The notes under the pieces: model-generated
Databases searched by the model: none
What the model was told of the DNA's origin: nothing
Seen by the model: only the letters and a program-made list of their open reading frames with translations
Assembly: GCA_030704615.1 (NCBI GenBank)
Contig: CM060733.1
Coordinates: 8,122,001-8,186,000, forward strand
Reading direction: 5' to 3'
Length of the DNA: 64,000 nucleotides
Origin: Takakia lepidozioides
Lineage: Eukaryota > Streptophyta > Takakiopsida > Takakiales > Takakiaceae
Program-made: the position numbers and the translations under genes
Shown here: positions 1-11,690 of the stretch, piece after piece
Layout: every line of letters starts with the position of its first letter
How positions within the stretch are numbered: the stretch's first letter is position 1

Positions 1-170
1 AAATCTGAAAAATTCACAGAGTTGGTTTTTGAATTAATTATCGCCTAAACGGTTGTCCAAGGACGGTAGTTGCGCTGAATTGGTGTCAGTCTACTCAGAC
101 ACACTGACACTCCAGTCTTGAAAAACAATTTTTTTTTTTTTTTTTTTTGGGGGGTTAAAGTATAACTGAA
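1..170. other. Unannotated left edge with poly-T tract
   Basis: No gene is visible here. A run of about 20 T followed by a short G run lies at 129-153, just upstream of the first SINE, and may be the tail of another retroposed sequence. Nothing else stands out. Confidence 0.5.
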
Positions 171-400
171 ACCAACAGTCAGTAGCTCTGATGGTTAAGT
201 GCACTGAGTGCCACCCAGATGATTCTGGGGTCAAATCTTGCTACTGACGGGTGTGGTATGGATCCTGGCACTCATTCGCCTCCATGGCGCATAAATGAAA
301 GAGGGTATTTTCTCCTCTCACTACTAAGGGGCCTGATTTGTGAGCTGTCGCTCCCAGGTGTTTCCCTTTTTTTTTAAATTAAAAAAAAAAACTGTGTAAT
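171..400 (+). mobile_element. tRNA-derived SINE, copy 1
   Basis: A tRNA-like head at about 176-240 has an A-box-like stretch (TAGCTCTGATGGTTAAGTGC) and a B-box-like stretch (GGGGTCAAATC). An unrelated body follows, ending GAGCTGTCGCTCCCAGGTGTTTCCC and then a T-rich and A-rich tail (about 367-391). The same body recurs at 28,722-28,963 in the opposite orientation, where target duplication proves retroposition. This copy is therefore a member of a real dispersed family and not a tRNA gene. The boundaries here are approximate because I could not fix a target duplication. Confidence 0.75.
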
Positions 401-415
401 TGTTTCTTCTTAAAA

Positions 416-461
416 AAGGGCAACACCTGGGAGCGACAGCTCACAAATCAGGCCCCTTGTG
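416..461 (-). repeat. SINE 3'-end fragment, inverted
   Basis: This short stretch is the reverse complement of the 3' body of the neighbouring SINE (the block containing GGGAGCGACAGCTCACAAAT). It makes an imperfect inverted repeat with 328-375, so a hairpin could form here. It is probably a 5'-truncated SINE insertion. The stretch 462-634 after it is AT-rich with no visible gene. Confidence 0.65.
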
Positions 462-634
462 TAATTCAAGAGAGAATGAGAAAAAATTGATTTGTGATTT
501 TTCATTGGGAAAATATTTTTCCTGTTAAATTTTCCTTTATTAATATTTTTAAAATTCATTTCAGACTCTTATTGTCAAGGAAAAACAATTGTCTTTAAAA
601 AAACATCACAATCTTGGTTCGGAATTCAAGCACA

Positions 635-870
635 TCGGCTGGTACCTCAGCTGGTAAGTGCACAATGTGTTGCCTTGGTGGTTCAGGGTTCAAACCCGCT
701 GCCCTGCCCCGTGTGTGGATTCTTCGTGGTGTTTCTGTCTGGGCGTTGATCGTCCTGTAGGTCTCATGGCCCATAAATGAAAAGGGGTTAATTTTTCCCC
801 CTCCTCAAGGGCCTGAATTGTGGGCCCTAAACCCTAAACCCTCCCAGGTTTCCCTTAAAAAGAAGTTTAA
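635..870 (+). mobile_element. tRNA-derived SINE, divergent copy 2
   Basis: The tRNA-like head contains an A-box-like CTCAGCTGGTAAGTGC and a good B-box GGGTTCAAACCC. The body shares the motif around CATGGCCCATAAATGAAA and GGGCCTGAATTGTG with copy 1. The tail portion carries a telomere-like CCCTAAA repeat at about 825-841 that copy 1 lacks. Family membership is clear, but the sequence is well diverged. The 871-1310 interval after it shows no gene that I can support. Confidence 0.65.
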
Positions 871-1310
871 AAAAAAAACAAAGTAGTTAGTTGTTACATA
901 ATGACAATTTTTGCTTCATGTGCTTTGTTGGTTTGCCTTCCATTGATATCATTCGTAATCTGCAGCAAATTCATCACTATACCGACATTCCTCTGGAATT
1001 CCTCCGGCGACATATCTGGAGGTGGAGGAAGGGGCAGAGCAGGAGGACTATGGTCGCACAGAAAACCACATTAGGCTTGTGTTGATAATGACTCCAAGCT
1101 TATACATCAACAAGTAGAGAAACAAAGGGCAAAAGGATGCGGATCCCTTCCGGGTGTCTTTTTTTTTTTCTGGGTTTGTATTTGAATTCATTTAGTCTGG
1201 AGCAACGGAGTCCGCCCATATTGGGTTTCATGTTGCATATCCCCATATATTTGTCGAAAAAAAGGGAAGGGGGAAAATTGCAAAATGGGGATCGAGTCGC
1301 TTGGTGACAT

Positions 1311-1392
1311 CGTCGCCTGAGAGATTCGAACTCTCGCGGGGAAACCCCATGTACTTAGCAGGCACACGCCTTAACCACTCGGCCAAAGCGAC
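1311..1392 (-). tRNA. tRNA-Ser (anticodon GCU)
   Basis: Read on the minus strand this is an 82-nt serine tRNA without an intron. The acceptor stem pairs GTCGCTT with AGGCGAC, the D arm contains TGGCCGAGTGGTTAAGGC, and the anticodon loop CTGCTAA gives GCT. There is a long variable arm as expected for type II tRNA, and the T arm carries GTTCGAATC. All arms can be paired by eye, with one T-G pair in the acceptor. It decodes AGC and AGU serine codons in the cytosol. A T-rich run lies about 50 nt downstream on the minus strand. It looks like a functional nuclear gene. A tRNA-gene search score would confirm it. Confidence 0.93.
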
Positions 1393-3474
1393 TCTGGTTG
1401 ATAGAAGGCACAATCCAAAGCTATATATATACACCTTCTTAACTTTGCAGTACTCTCGCTTTCTAAGTACAGTAACGAAACCTCCTCATATTCTTTCTCC
1501 TGTGTTCATCGTTGCAGAGGGAGGGAAGAAGTGTTGGCAAGGTCCCCCTTTGCAAGTACTCTTCCCAAGAGATCGGAAGTGAATCTTGTGTGGCTGCAAT
1601 TTTCTCCTTCTTTGCCTTCTTGGAAATTGTCACTTTCCGTCTAGTTTGCTTACAAGGGGCTTTATTTAAGATCTGCATCAACATTTCCAGCGCTACCTAT
1701 CTCCTTCAATGTTAGGTTGCTTATTCTCCTTCTGCTCAACTTTCTCCTTTTCTTGCAAATCCTGCTTCGGTAGCATCATTGTTGTTGTAGCTGATATCTC
1801 CTGCATTTGTTTTGGTGCTCTCAGATCAACTGGCGATACTTGAAATACCATGTTGTTGACTAGTTGAGTATTCCTTCAACACCACGTATCATACCACAGC
1901 CCACATCGAATGGCTTCATCACCAAAGTAGGGTTGCTCACTGACAATTAGTGGGATGCTGGGCTGCACAACTTACTTTTACTTTCTCTAGATGTGGCTCG
2001 ACCACTTCCATCGAGCCCAACACCGTACAACTTTTCTCCTCCCTTGCAACAGAATGATTCACCAAACTCATATTCGGCTTCGAGCAATGCACAAACATCG
2101 CCTCAACTGGATGTGCATCCCCCTTATTGCCTCTGACCACAATACTTCCATTCTTCTTCAGTGCACCCTGGAATACTCCCAAACAACTTTTGAATCGACA
2201 AGCCCGACTCCCACAATGTTCGCCATATTCTCTGCGAGTCTGCATCCACAACCCTGGTTTTTTCCAAAGTATTTTGCCTTCCAACCACCATGACAGCACC
2301 TGGGCTTTGAGTGATACTTAGTTCTTAGAAACATGTAGGCTATATGTTCTCACTCTTGGCGGTATAATGCAGCCATAGATGCCTCGGCTGGCCCTGTGAC
2401 TGGTGTTCCGTCTTCTCCCCCGTTGACCTTCTCATTGGGGCCAATGATACTGTACATTTGAGTCACAATGCTTGCACTTCAGTAACCTACAAACCACTTA
2501 GTCAAATTTTCCACACCTTGTGCTTAGAGTCTTATGACCCTGCTCATTGAAATGCAATGCTATTGAGGTGAATATAACTGTAATGTGGAATGTGTACCAC
2601 TTAAAAGTAAGAGTGTTCTGGTGTGGTGCATCTATCTGCAAAGCAATGGTCACCTGAATAGTATACGCCCCATTTGGTAGTCTGATACAAAGATTTTAAC
2701 ACAGTGGTCATACCAGGCCAGGCAAGATCATGCCCATTATCCAGCCAGAATTGGGGAATCAAATTTCGCGGGTGGTGGTAATTCTATTGGGATCCGTTAT
2801 CAGCATCTAAGTGGGTTGTGTGATCGATGTGGTTGGAGGTGGATAGTGGATTTTTGAGACCGGTTTCATGGGGGAGGAACGCAGCAGTAAAAGAGCGCTT
2901 CAGTAAGCAATGTAGGAATCCTGCCTTGACTCACTCTAATTCATGATTCAACCTAAACCGTCTCTATTGGGTTTGTCAGCACACAGAGCAGGGGGGATTT
3001 AATCTGCAAATTAGAGAGCGCCACTGCCAAGGACGTCAAATAAGAGTATGTGGAAAAGCAACCATGGAATTCGAACTTCGGGCTTGGAGTACAGCTGTGC
3101 TGAATTTGTTTCTCCCGAGCTGTATCGTCCACGACACTGGGCCAGCACGGCTAACACAATCAGGGACCCCTGTATCTGGGACCATTCAGTCAGCAGATTG
3201 CAGTGTAGTGTTCATTCTGCGATATCCAAACGGTTGAAGAAAGCAAACTATCATGAATATGGCAGTTCTTGAAAGCATTCAACGACCTACATATAGTCAG
3301 GAGCAAGGGTTTATTAGTGCCAGTAATCTGGGTCAAGTCTGGCAGATAGCTGTACTATGTACAAATAACATTCCCACTCTAATCTGTCCGCCCTGGATGG
3401 GACAATTCCTCACAAAGATGAAGTACAGACAATATGTTACAACCTTGTGCCCCAAGGATCAGCCCAGGAAGTTC
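1393..3474. other. Intergenic stretch without recognised gene
   Basis: Several short open frames overlap each other here on both strands. The longest is a minus-strand frame of about 120 codons near 1,937-2,299. None shows a recognisable domain, splice pattern or start context. I see no tandem repeats or terminal inverted repeats. The part nearest 3,474 is downstream of the fucosyltransferase and may hold its 3' UTR. Confidence 0.4.
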
Positions 3475-5217
3475 TTATGAGGTGATAAGCTGTAATCCTA
3501 GACCTGCACCATTCACTAGTGCCAAAGGTTTTTCAATCAAGTGGCAGTCACTAATATACGGCACCACATCTGAGATATTTTTCCCATCCACTTCTACATC
3601 ATGGGGGCAAGAATAGTACTTTGCATTTGGAATCTGATAACAGATTTCTGCTGTCTGGCCCTGCACACAAGGAGTGCTGGTCTCCAGCCGAATGTCTATG
3701 AACCAAGGTGTCACAGCCCCGTATCCCTGCGCTAAAGCTCCAAAGGTAGATTGGGGTGTCAAGATCAAGTCGTCAGACAAACTAAGGCCCAAAATTTCTG
3801 TAAGTGCCTGTCTATCTTCTTCCACACTATAGTATTGCGTGCCGTGATGACTTAGCTGGATAATTTCAATTGCATTTCTACCGTATGTCGACAGTAGACG
3901 GTCGTGCAGACTGGAGTAAAGAGATGTGATGAACACTGTGGCATTGATCCCCACTCGATTATTTGATTCCTGATCAGCAGATTCCTCCCTAGTCGGGTTG
4001 AATGGTGAAAGACGGTCTTGCAAGCATTGTTCAACGGCGGCGTTTGTTGGCTCATGGAGAAAGTTGAAATCATCTCTTCCATGGAAATACCGGACCTGAA
4101 TTCCCACCCGGTGATCGGCATGCTGCAACCTCTCATCATTGAGTTGTTTCACACGATCCCACACGGGGTCACCTGGAAGCATCACAGACCGTAACAAGTG
4201 GGGCAGTGCCCATCTGTCAGGGAACAGTGCCTCTAACACTGGACGGAACGAAGGAATTGCAAAAAGTTTGGGCAAAAAATAGAGACACTCCCTGAAGTAC
4301 AACCATGGCACCCGTGTGTAATAAGCCTGCTCAGTATCACAGAAGAATCTTGGCTGTGGCTGGCACTCCCAATCCTCTATAACTCGTCCTGCATGAATTG
4401 ACTTGATATTATCTGTCAGTTTTTTTGGCACATCAATGATCTGTCCGTAGAATTGGCCCACATCAGTCCACAAGCGCGGATAGCTTTTTGCAGGGGTGAA
4501 AAGCCCTTGAGGATCCACCCTCCACGACGACCCTTCGAAAGGCTCACACATGATACTCGGAATTGAGGTGGCAATTCCGGTAGAGACAGGCACGAGCACC
4601 ACCCTCTGAGTCAAGACCGCATACAAAATAACTGATACTACCCCCAAGAGATTGTTACCCAATCCAGTCCCCCATTCAGTATCTGCCACCACGAATTGGC
4701 AGCCAGGGATGGATTGTTTGTTTAGAAAGAATTCTGTGACGTCGCCGACCTTCCTGATGCAGGTGCGATGGAGCTTTTCATACTCTTTCAGAACCGCAAC
4801 CCATTCAGGATTGGGATTGATATCCTTGCTACGCCGCCGGAGGGCATACATCGAGTGTAGCTCCTTACGGCTTTGGCAAGGATTGTTTCGGTGCCAAGCC
4901 TCCATCTCTGATGCCGGAAAGATCTGAGTATCGTTTAAACCACCTGCAGCTACCTTGTTGGTCTCTCTGATGACATTGATGAGGCTAGGAATATCTAGTG
5001 GTGCATTGTTTTTCAAAGGAGAGGGGATTCTTCCAGTCGGAAGTCTACGTTCTCGAAGATGCGGCACATGCCTGTCTCGAGTGGATGGCCACAATAAGAT
5101 GCTTACCCCAAAAACCATCAAACCGAGAACGCTGACGAAAAGAATGCCCCGCACCCCTTCAAAGGCTCTCCTTAAGGACTTTGAGGGAATTTGCATTGCG
5201 ATGTTCAATTCTAGCAT
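3475..5217 (-). CDS. Xyloglucan-type alpha-fucosyltransferase (GT37 family)
   Basis: A single uninterrupted frame of 580 codons encodes a plant Golgi fucosyltransferase of the FUT1/GT37 family. These enzymes transfer L-fucose from GDP-fucose to galactose on xyloglucan or related cell-wall glycans. Near the N-terminus a hydrophobic stretch (GILFVSVLGLMVFGVSILLW) after basic residues fits a type II signal anchor. The family core is visible in order: a DTEWGTGLGNNLLG motif, FFCDTEQAYYTRVPWL, the conserved GIQVR donor-binding motif, and LTPQSTFGALAQGYG near the C-terminus. The frame stays open another 33 codons upstream but has no ATG there, so the first ATG at 5,217 is chosen. A second ATG lies seven codons later. 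The acceptor specificity cannot be read from the sequence. No stops or shifts are seen, so the gene looks functional. Confidence 0.9.
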   Translation of the reverse strand: MLELNIAMQIPSKSLRRAFEGVRGILFVSVLGLMVFGVSILLWPSTRDRHVPHLRERRLPTGRIPSPLKNNAPLDIPSLINVIRETNKVAAGGLNDTQIFPASEMEAWHRNNPCQSRKELHSMYALRRRSKDINPNPEWVAVLKEYEKLHRTCIRKVGDVTEFFLNKQSIPGCQFVVADTEWGTGLGNNLLGVVSVILYAVLTQRVVLVPVSTGIATSIPSIMCEPFEGSSWRVDPQGLFTPAKSYPRLWTDVGQFYGQIIDVPKKLTDNIKSIHAGRVIEDWECQPQPRFFCDTEQAYYTRVPWLYFRECLYFLPKLFAIPSFRPVLEALFPDRWALPHLLRSVMLPGDPVWDRVKQLNDERLQHADHRVGIQVRYFHGRDDFNFLHEPTNAAVEQCLQDRLSPFNPTREESADQESNNRVGINATVFITSLYSSLHDRLLSTYGRNAIEIIQLSHHGTQYYSVEEDRQALTEILGLSLSDDLILTPQSTFGALAQGYGAVTPWFIDIRLETSTPCVQGQTAEICYQIPNAKYYSCPHDVEVDGKNISDVVPYISDCHLIEKPLALVNGAGLGLQLITS

Positions 5218-6515
5218 CAGGAATATATTACGTTGCAAAGACACACTGCTTGAATCCAGCTCCTCGTGCTGCCCACCTCGATTGAACTCAGCATAATATT
5301 CATAGAACGCATGCACTACCCTCCTTCACCCCGTGCAGCAATCATCCTTGAAAAAACAAATGAGTGAACATGTCCGAAGCGCCCAAACCAACAACCGAGG
5401 TCCCATGTGAAAAAAACACTAGCTCAGCTCGAAACCGATCACATCTACACTACGGTAGCTTTTTCCAGGTGATCCCCATGTGATCGATCACTAGGTCATC
5501 CGAAGTGCTCTCCTCCTTCATCTCTACCTCTAAAAAATCTCTCCCAGAGGAGGGCCAAATCTCGCAGACCGACAGACTTCCTTGTAGTACATGTGATCGG
5601 AGCCACGGCCCATACGAATTCCTCTGCCACTCTCCTGCAATTGCGTTCAACTGTAACTCCCACGACTATTCGCACCAATACTGCACGTCTTCCCTGCTCA
5701 AGCTGCTCAAGCTTGGCTGTCACTGCGTTTTTGGTCTCAAAGCGAATGTCCTCACTCTCTGCCAGCATCTGGGGAAATGTCTAAGACAAATATATAAGAA
5801 TGCTCACATGGTAGGCCGAGAAGTCCAACCACAGATCATGCCTGGAGTTTGTTGTGACGACTCGTGTGTGATGATCTCCAATACAGAAAAACTCGAGGTT
5901 TACCTTCCTAGTGACGTTTCAATGACATGTGAAGGACATGCAGTGAGTAGCACAAAGCAGGACTCTCGACAGAAGAATTCAGTGGCCACATCTCTGTCCT
6001 CAGCGTTCCCCAGTCCTTACTATTTCTGTGGTTCTCTAGAGTAAGCTACTTGAACTCCCAGTTTAAATCCTCCACTTTCCTGCTACTGCAGCAGCTGATC
6101 ACAGTGTCAATTCTAACTACCTACTACACACTGCACGTGGCCTCAGAACTTGCCAGGTTGTGCAGCATGAAAAGGGCCATCTGTATAGCCTTTTTTTTCT
6201 TTTTTCTTTTTTTTAAATTAAATTTTTAGGGGAAACAGGGAACGGTGCCCTGTATAGCCTCTTATAAAGTCTAATAATTTATTAAGAATGAAAAAAAAAA
6301 TCGTTCGATTACATATCATGCAGGTCAATTACATGTCATCTCATGGAAGATTGAGAAGCCCCTCTCGCCACCGCAAGGTTTCAAGTGGTCAGCTTCTTTG
6401 CCCCATGGGATAGAAGGACCAAATTTAAAATGAGCCCATTATGGTCGTCAAATCTTGGGTGCCCTGGCAGCCCCCATGGACCATGCATGCTCCTTTACAT
6501 GATCCTAAATCTTCA
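5218..6515. other. Upstream region of fucosyltransferase; unassigned open frames
   Basis: The fucosyltransferase promoter should lie in its first part. A minus-strand frame at 5,496-5,768 (about 90 codons, true ATG, preceded by a plausible acceptor CCCCAG) overlaps a plus-strand frame at 5,505-6,044 that lacks an ATG start. Neither is recognisable, and I cannot say which strand, if any, is coding. The 6,190-6,300 part is low-complexity (T-rich, then A-rich) and precedes the LINE. Confidence 0.35.
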
Positions 6516-6865
6516 TACTTAGCTGGAATGTGAGGGGGTGGGGTCGGACCATTATGCTCCGAAGAGAGCCAGAATCTGTACATGGGCCTCCCAATTCATT
6601 AATAAGTCTGATGTTATTCTTGTTCAAGAACACAAATTGGATGCTTCCAAAATTGCTTCATTGGGTATCCTTCTCTGGCCTGTGGGAGCCTCCTTCTGGA
6701 ATCCAACAGTGGTTAATTCTAGAGGTGGTACGGCAATTTGGGTTCAGGGCAAAATGCAATGTTTGTTCTTTTCTCTTCTTGGATCTCTTGGTACAGTAGG
6801 CTTGGTCAACATTTATGCTTCTAATCAGTTGGGGGAAAGAATTGATTTGTGGGATCTCCTTTGTT

Positions 6866-7225
6866 GATGGGCAACCATCCGTTGGCCCATTGGACGAATT
6901 TCGTTTCATCTCATATTACTTTGGGACCTCTTAGATGGTACATTGAGCACACTGGCAAAGTCTGAAAGCGAACCAAAATCGTTCAGATGGGCAACCATCC
7001 GTTCAGCCATCGAATAAATTTCGATTGATCTCATATTAGTTCGAGACCTGTGAGAGGGTGTACCAAACGTACCGGCAAAGTTTGAAAGCAAACAAAAATG
7101 ATTTGGATAGGCAACCATCCGTTCAACCGTTGGATGAATTCTGTTTGATGTGCTATTACTCTGCGACCTGTTGGACGGCGTTTCGGGTGCACATGATTTT
7201 TTTTTCCATTCCGTTTTTTAGCCAT
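6866..7225 (+). repeat. Three tandem 120-bp repeats inside the LINE
   Basis: The block beginning GATGGGCAACCATCCGTT recurs at 6,866, 6,986 and 7,106, an exact 120-bp period with moderate divergence between copies. Each copy contains a variant of TCATATTAnTnnGnGACCT. It sits between the first endonuclease block and the GGDFNMV block of the LINE, so it is an insertion or local amplification within the element. I see no coding content. Confidence 0.85.
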
Positions 7226-9210
7226 ATGTCTAATGACGGCATATGCAACGTGCGTTCCGTTCCAGGCGTGAGATTGAGCATTGGATTGTTGGGGGGGACT
7301 TTAATATGGTTGAATCGAGTATGGATAGATTGGGGAGTCTGAATTCTAGTATGCTGGAAAGTGAGAGAGACGCCTGGGAATCTGTTTGTCTGGCTGCGGG
7401 TCCTTCGGATGCTTCCTCTCCTGCAGTGGGGGAGCTTATCTATACCTGGTCTAACAACAGCGATCCACCAGCCCTCTCCATGGCTCGTTTAGACCGCTTT
7501 TATTGCACTTCTTGTTTGATGGCATGGTCCACTAGAGTCCCCCTAGATCCTATCATGTCTGGCTTCGACCACTCCGAGGTTAGGTGGTCATTTCAACCCC
7601 TGGGTCTCATGTCAAGGGTAAGGGATATTTTAAACTTAACCCATCTTTGCTTTCTGACCCGGCGATCATCCAAGCCCTCAAAGTTGACTGGAAAACGGAG
7701 GAGACCCCCGTTTGTTCCAGCATGACTTTGAGATTTATGCGTAAACTTAAGTCTGTTAGGAAACTTTGTCAAGAGCTGTCACGTAAGCTGGGGGAAGCCT
7801 CCTATAGAAGGAAGAAGGCCTTGCGCAAGTGCTTAATAGTCTGTCAGTATCAGATGGAGTCTGGAAGAGATGGGCCTCAAACCCTGCTTTCGTACAAAAA
7901 CTGCCAAAAGCAACCTCTCTCTTTTGCTGCACTCTAAGGAAGCCAACTTTAGGTTGAAGGCGGGTATTAACTGGTCATTAGTGGGAGAGAAAATGACACG
8001 GTACTTCTTCATTAAAGCTAGGCAAAGAAGAATTGTCAATCTGGTGCCTTCGCTCACAGATGAGGCTGGCTTCTCATCTTCATCTCCTCGCATCATGTCC
8101 AAGATGGCTGTCTGTTTCTTCAAAAAGTTGTTTGAGAAAAGACCTTCCACTTTCGAAAAGGGAAGAGGCCAAGCTTGAGTTGCTCCGCAATGTCCCCTGT
8201 CTTCTGTCCCCTCAAGATAAAATCAGTCTCACAGCCCCCTTTACTGAGGAAGAATTGGGAAAGGCGGCGGAAGCTTTGGCCTCCCACAAAGCTCCAGGTT
8301 TGGATGGTATGCCCATAGAATTTTTTGAAGCAATGTGGCACGTCGTGGGGGGAGACTTCCTGGAAATGGCTAATGACATCCTCGACAAAGGGATTATGCC
8401 CTTGCAATTGTCTGAGGGGCTGATTACAATTGTCGAACTATCGCCCTATCACCCTGCTGAACTCTTCCTACAAAATAATTGCTAAGGCCCTTGTTTTGCG
8501 TCTCCAGCCGATGCTTCCCAGGATTATTAGGAAGGACCAGTCTGGTTTTATTAAAGACAGAAGGATTCTTGATAATATCATCATGGCCCATGAAGCCTTG
8601 CATCTTGCTAATACAAATTGCCAACCACTTGCATTCCTTATGCTTGATTTTGAAAAAACTAATTAGAACTATGGAAAAATGTGGATTTGGTGGGCCCTTC
8701 CTGGAGTGGGTTAAAATCCTCATCTTTTCCACCTCCAGCAAAATTATGCTGAATGGGGTTGTCTCTGACTTGTTCCTACTCTCCAGATCTGTTCGCCAGG
8801 GATGTCCATTGGCCCCTTTTTTGTTTCTAATTGTTGTGGATACTTTGGGGCACCATTGGGATCAGAACGATGATATTGTGGGGCTCCACCTGCCCCCAAC
8901 TCAAGCAGATCTGCCAACGATGATGAAGCTTTCTATGTATGCTGACGACACAACTCTTCTTTTGGATAATTCCCGGCTCGATAACATAGAGAGAGCCCTC
9001 CTGGCTCTAAATCAATTCTGTCTGGCCTCTGGTCTCATGGTGAATTGGGATAAGTCCATAGGAATGCTCTCTTTGCTGCATGAAAATTCTTCTTCTCGGC
9101 ATTGCCAAGCATGGGGTGAGGAGTTAGGGCTGCATTGGCTGCCCGAGGGCTCCTCCCACACACTGTTGGGGTATCAGATGGGTGGTAGAGAAAGAAAGCA
9201 ATTAAAATGA

Positions 9211-10380
9211 GAACGTCTGGCCCAATGAACTTCTTGTCTCATCGGGGGCAGGGGGTTTGTCATTTCTGACGAGTAGTCAATGACCCTGACCCTGAAGAGG
9301 TCAGCTTTGGGAGAGGTCCTCTCCCCCAATAAAACCAGACTTCCAGACTTAAGCATTTCAAAACCCAGGGGTCAAAGCACACTAATAGGACCCAAAAATG
9401 ATGTCACAAACTATTTTCCAACACATATGGCGCAATCGATCCAAATTTAGGATATTGAGTTCATTATGAAACCACAAACACATTATATCATTGGAAAGCC
9501 CTTGAAGTTTTTGTCATGCCCATATAAAGTTTTTTGTAATTTGACAAGTTTAAGGGGTCCTAAAGGAGTCTTTAATAGCACAAGGTTCAAATGTCCCAAA
9601 ATGTTGTAATCCTTTAGGACTCATTTTCACACCCATAACATGTGAAGGTCCTATCAGGGATTTTCATGTGCTTATGTAAGGTATGGAAGAATGCAAAAAT
9701 GACAGTAGACCTGCAAAACCAGAAAAACCCATTATCATAGGAATTTTCTACTACGCCGTATACATAACTTAGGGGCACCAAACTTTGGTACTACTAATCC
9801 TCAAAATTTGAACATAGCTCTTTCACCAAAAGTGTTTAGCTACTGGAAAAGAAGAAGGCCATGTCCTTGAAATGGCTACAAGGTCATCCAATTTTGAATT
9901 TGAGGCCAAAATGAGTTCTTACAAATAGTGTATCATTCATTGCAAATTATTTTAAAATTAAAAATATATCAAATAAACTCCTAAAAATTATATGAGCATC
10001 TGCAGCACTGAAGTAGGCATCAAACACACCAAACCCGGCTTGGATGCGATGAGGGGAAAACAAATGGTGGCAAACGGAAGTCGAGTTAGTATTGTAAACT
10101 CAAAATTAGTGGTGTACGAGCAAAATTGGAGGTGTACAAGAGGATGTACGAGCATCCGATGGATGGGGTTGAGGTGCCCACTATCATTTGTCAATTTCAT
10201 TACGTTTTCATCGCAACATGTCAGGTCCACGCGCCGCGGTGTAACGCGCCAGCAGTCAAAATTTAGTCCTTTTCAGGAGTATCAGTGGTACACATTAGCA
10301 TGCTTTCACCCCCAGGCCATCCACAGTACATGCATCCGCAGAATAGGAAAGGCCAAGCAACACTCTATTTGAGTTCCCCC
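9211..10380. other. Non-LINE sequence between RT and C-terminal LINE parts
   Basis: After the RT frame stops at 9,210, sequence with no LINE character runs to about 10,380, where LINE coding similarity resumes. It has no long frame I can support, no clear terminal repeats and no tRNA-like box. It is AT-rich from about 9,360 to 9,990. It could be a nested insertion or a diverged stretch of the LINE itself. Confidence 0.4.
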
Positions 10381-11690
10381 CATTCATGCGTGAGATTGGC
10401 TGGATTGCAGTTTGACCCCGGTGAGTGGTGTTGGATGGATAGGGCTCATTCCCCTTTCTTTGCCTATACTGTTAAGTTTGGATACTCTCTTCTCTTTCCA
10501 GTTCAGTCCTTCTCCACTAAGTGGATGAGCAAATGGAGCTTATCGCTGGGAGGGCAGGTAAAATGGACTCAGATTTAGAAGGAAATCTAACGCAAAGATA
10601 GAGCTTCCAAGCTTTTTGCCTTTCTATGGAAAATTGCGCATCGTATCCTCCCAGTCAAGGTTATATGGGAACTGATAATGTGGATTGTGACATGTGCTCA
10701 AGAAATTAGGAAACCCAAGAACACTGCCTGGTGGCTTGTCCTTTGGCTGGTCCCTGGTCATCCGTTTCCATTCGAACTGGGAATCTCTTCCTTCTCCTAC
10801 CCCTCCCCCCTCTTTCTTCTTAATTATGGGCAGGGAGGGAGTATGCTTAAATGCCCGGTGTGGGGTCGATTGCGTGCTCATTCTTTGTGGGCAATCTGGA
10901 AAGCCAGATGTGCCTGGATTTTTCAAGGAAAATCCCCCAGTCTCAGGTCCATTCTGTTTAATGTTTATATAGATCTAAGAACCGAGGGGAGGAAAGCCTG
11001 GCTGGCTTTGTGTGCAGCTCTTCCCCGAGCTTCAGAACGGCGTAGGGCGAAGCTTCTCAAGAGGTTTGATATCTCTTTGCACCTCCTCGGCACCAGACTG
11101 TCCGACACAACAATGCACTGGAAAGACACCTTCCCCCCCCAAATTGGAAATCTCCGGTTGATGGAGAAGAGTCTGACTTCAACTGGAGGCACAAGCGCGC
11201 TAGGGATTCTAAATCTAGGGCTCACCTTAAGTTTTAGTGTTCATCTTTAGCGCATTGGGCACGCCATTAGATTCTGTCATTTTCAGGCACAACTGTTAGC
11301 TAGCTCTGCAGTTTTGGAGGTAGGAAGATTAGCTTCAGCTTTTAGGCTCGGTTGCTCTCTATCTTAGCAGTTCTGGTTGTTGGTTGGCCTCTTGCTATCT
11401 GCTTTCAGCTTCTGCCCTAGCTTTTGTTTGCAGGCTCGCAGCCCACCTGCACATATCTGCTTTCTCTGGGCTCCGCGATGCATTTGGCTCTTTCATGAAT
11501 TCACTCTCTTTCCTTCTTGTGGTCTCTTGGAATTATGGTTACGGGGTGGTATCCCCAGTAAGCCTTCACGGCCCAGGGTGGTTATTTTTTCCACTTCATT
11601 GTACCTTCATCCATCCTTTAATAAATTTCCAGGGCCTTTGTCCGTGTTCTTCAAAATATATATATATATATATATATCATGCACTAGAGT

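Larger units (their letters stand above)
6517..11690 (+). mobile_element. Decayed L1-type non-LTR retrotransposon (LINE)
   Basis: The remains of the second open reading frame of a plant L1 LINE run in order along the plus strand. They comprise an endonuclease start (SWNVRGWGR at 6,519), QEHKLD, a GGDFNMV motif near 7,295, reverse transcriptase (ASHKAPGLDGMP near 8,280; YRPITLLNSSYKIIAKAL; QSGFIKDRRILDNI; YADDTTLLL near 8,938), and a C-terminal zinc-finger-like RT-associated region at about 10,380-11,200. There are many frameshifts and stops. A 120-bp triplicate interrupts the endonuclease (6,866-7,225), and about 1.1 kb of unrelated sequence separates the RT from the C-terminal region (about 9,210-10,380). 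The 3' end is probably the AT dinucleotide tail at 11,657-11,680. It is not autonomous. Confidence 0.9.

Noticed and set aside
171-865. Additional tRNA genes
   Set aside because: A- and B-box-like motifs are present, but the acceptor and anticodon arms do not fold, and the bodies repeat as SINEs.
1937-2299. A 120-codon minus-strand frame
   Set aside because: No domain, no supporting splice sites, and overlapped by another open frame.
5505-6044. A 179-codon plus-strand frame upstream of the fucosyltransferase
   Set aside because: It has no ATG start, no recognisable domain, and is overlapped by an equally plausible minus-strand frame.
6517-11690. LINE as a functional autonomous element
   Set aside because: Several stops, frameshifts and two inserted blocks interrupt both the endonuclease and the reverse transcriptase.
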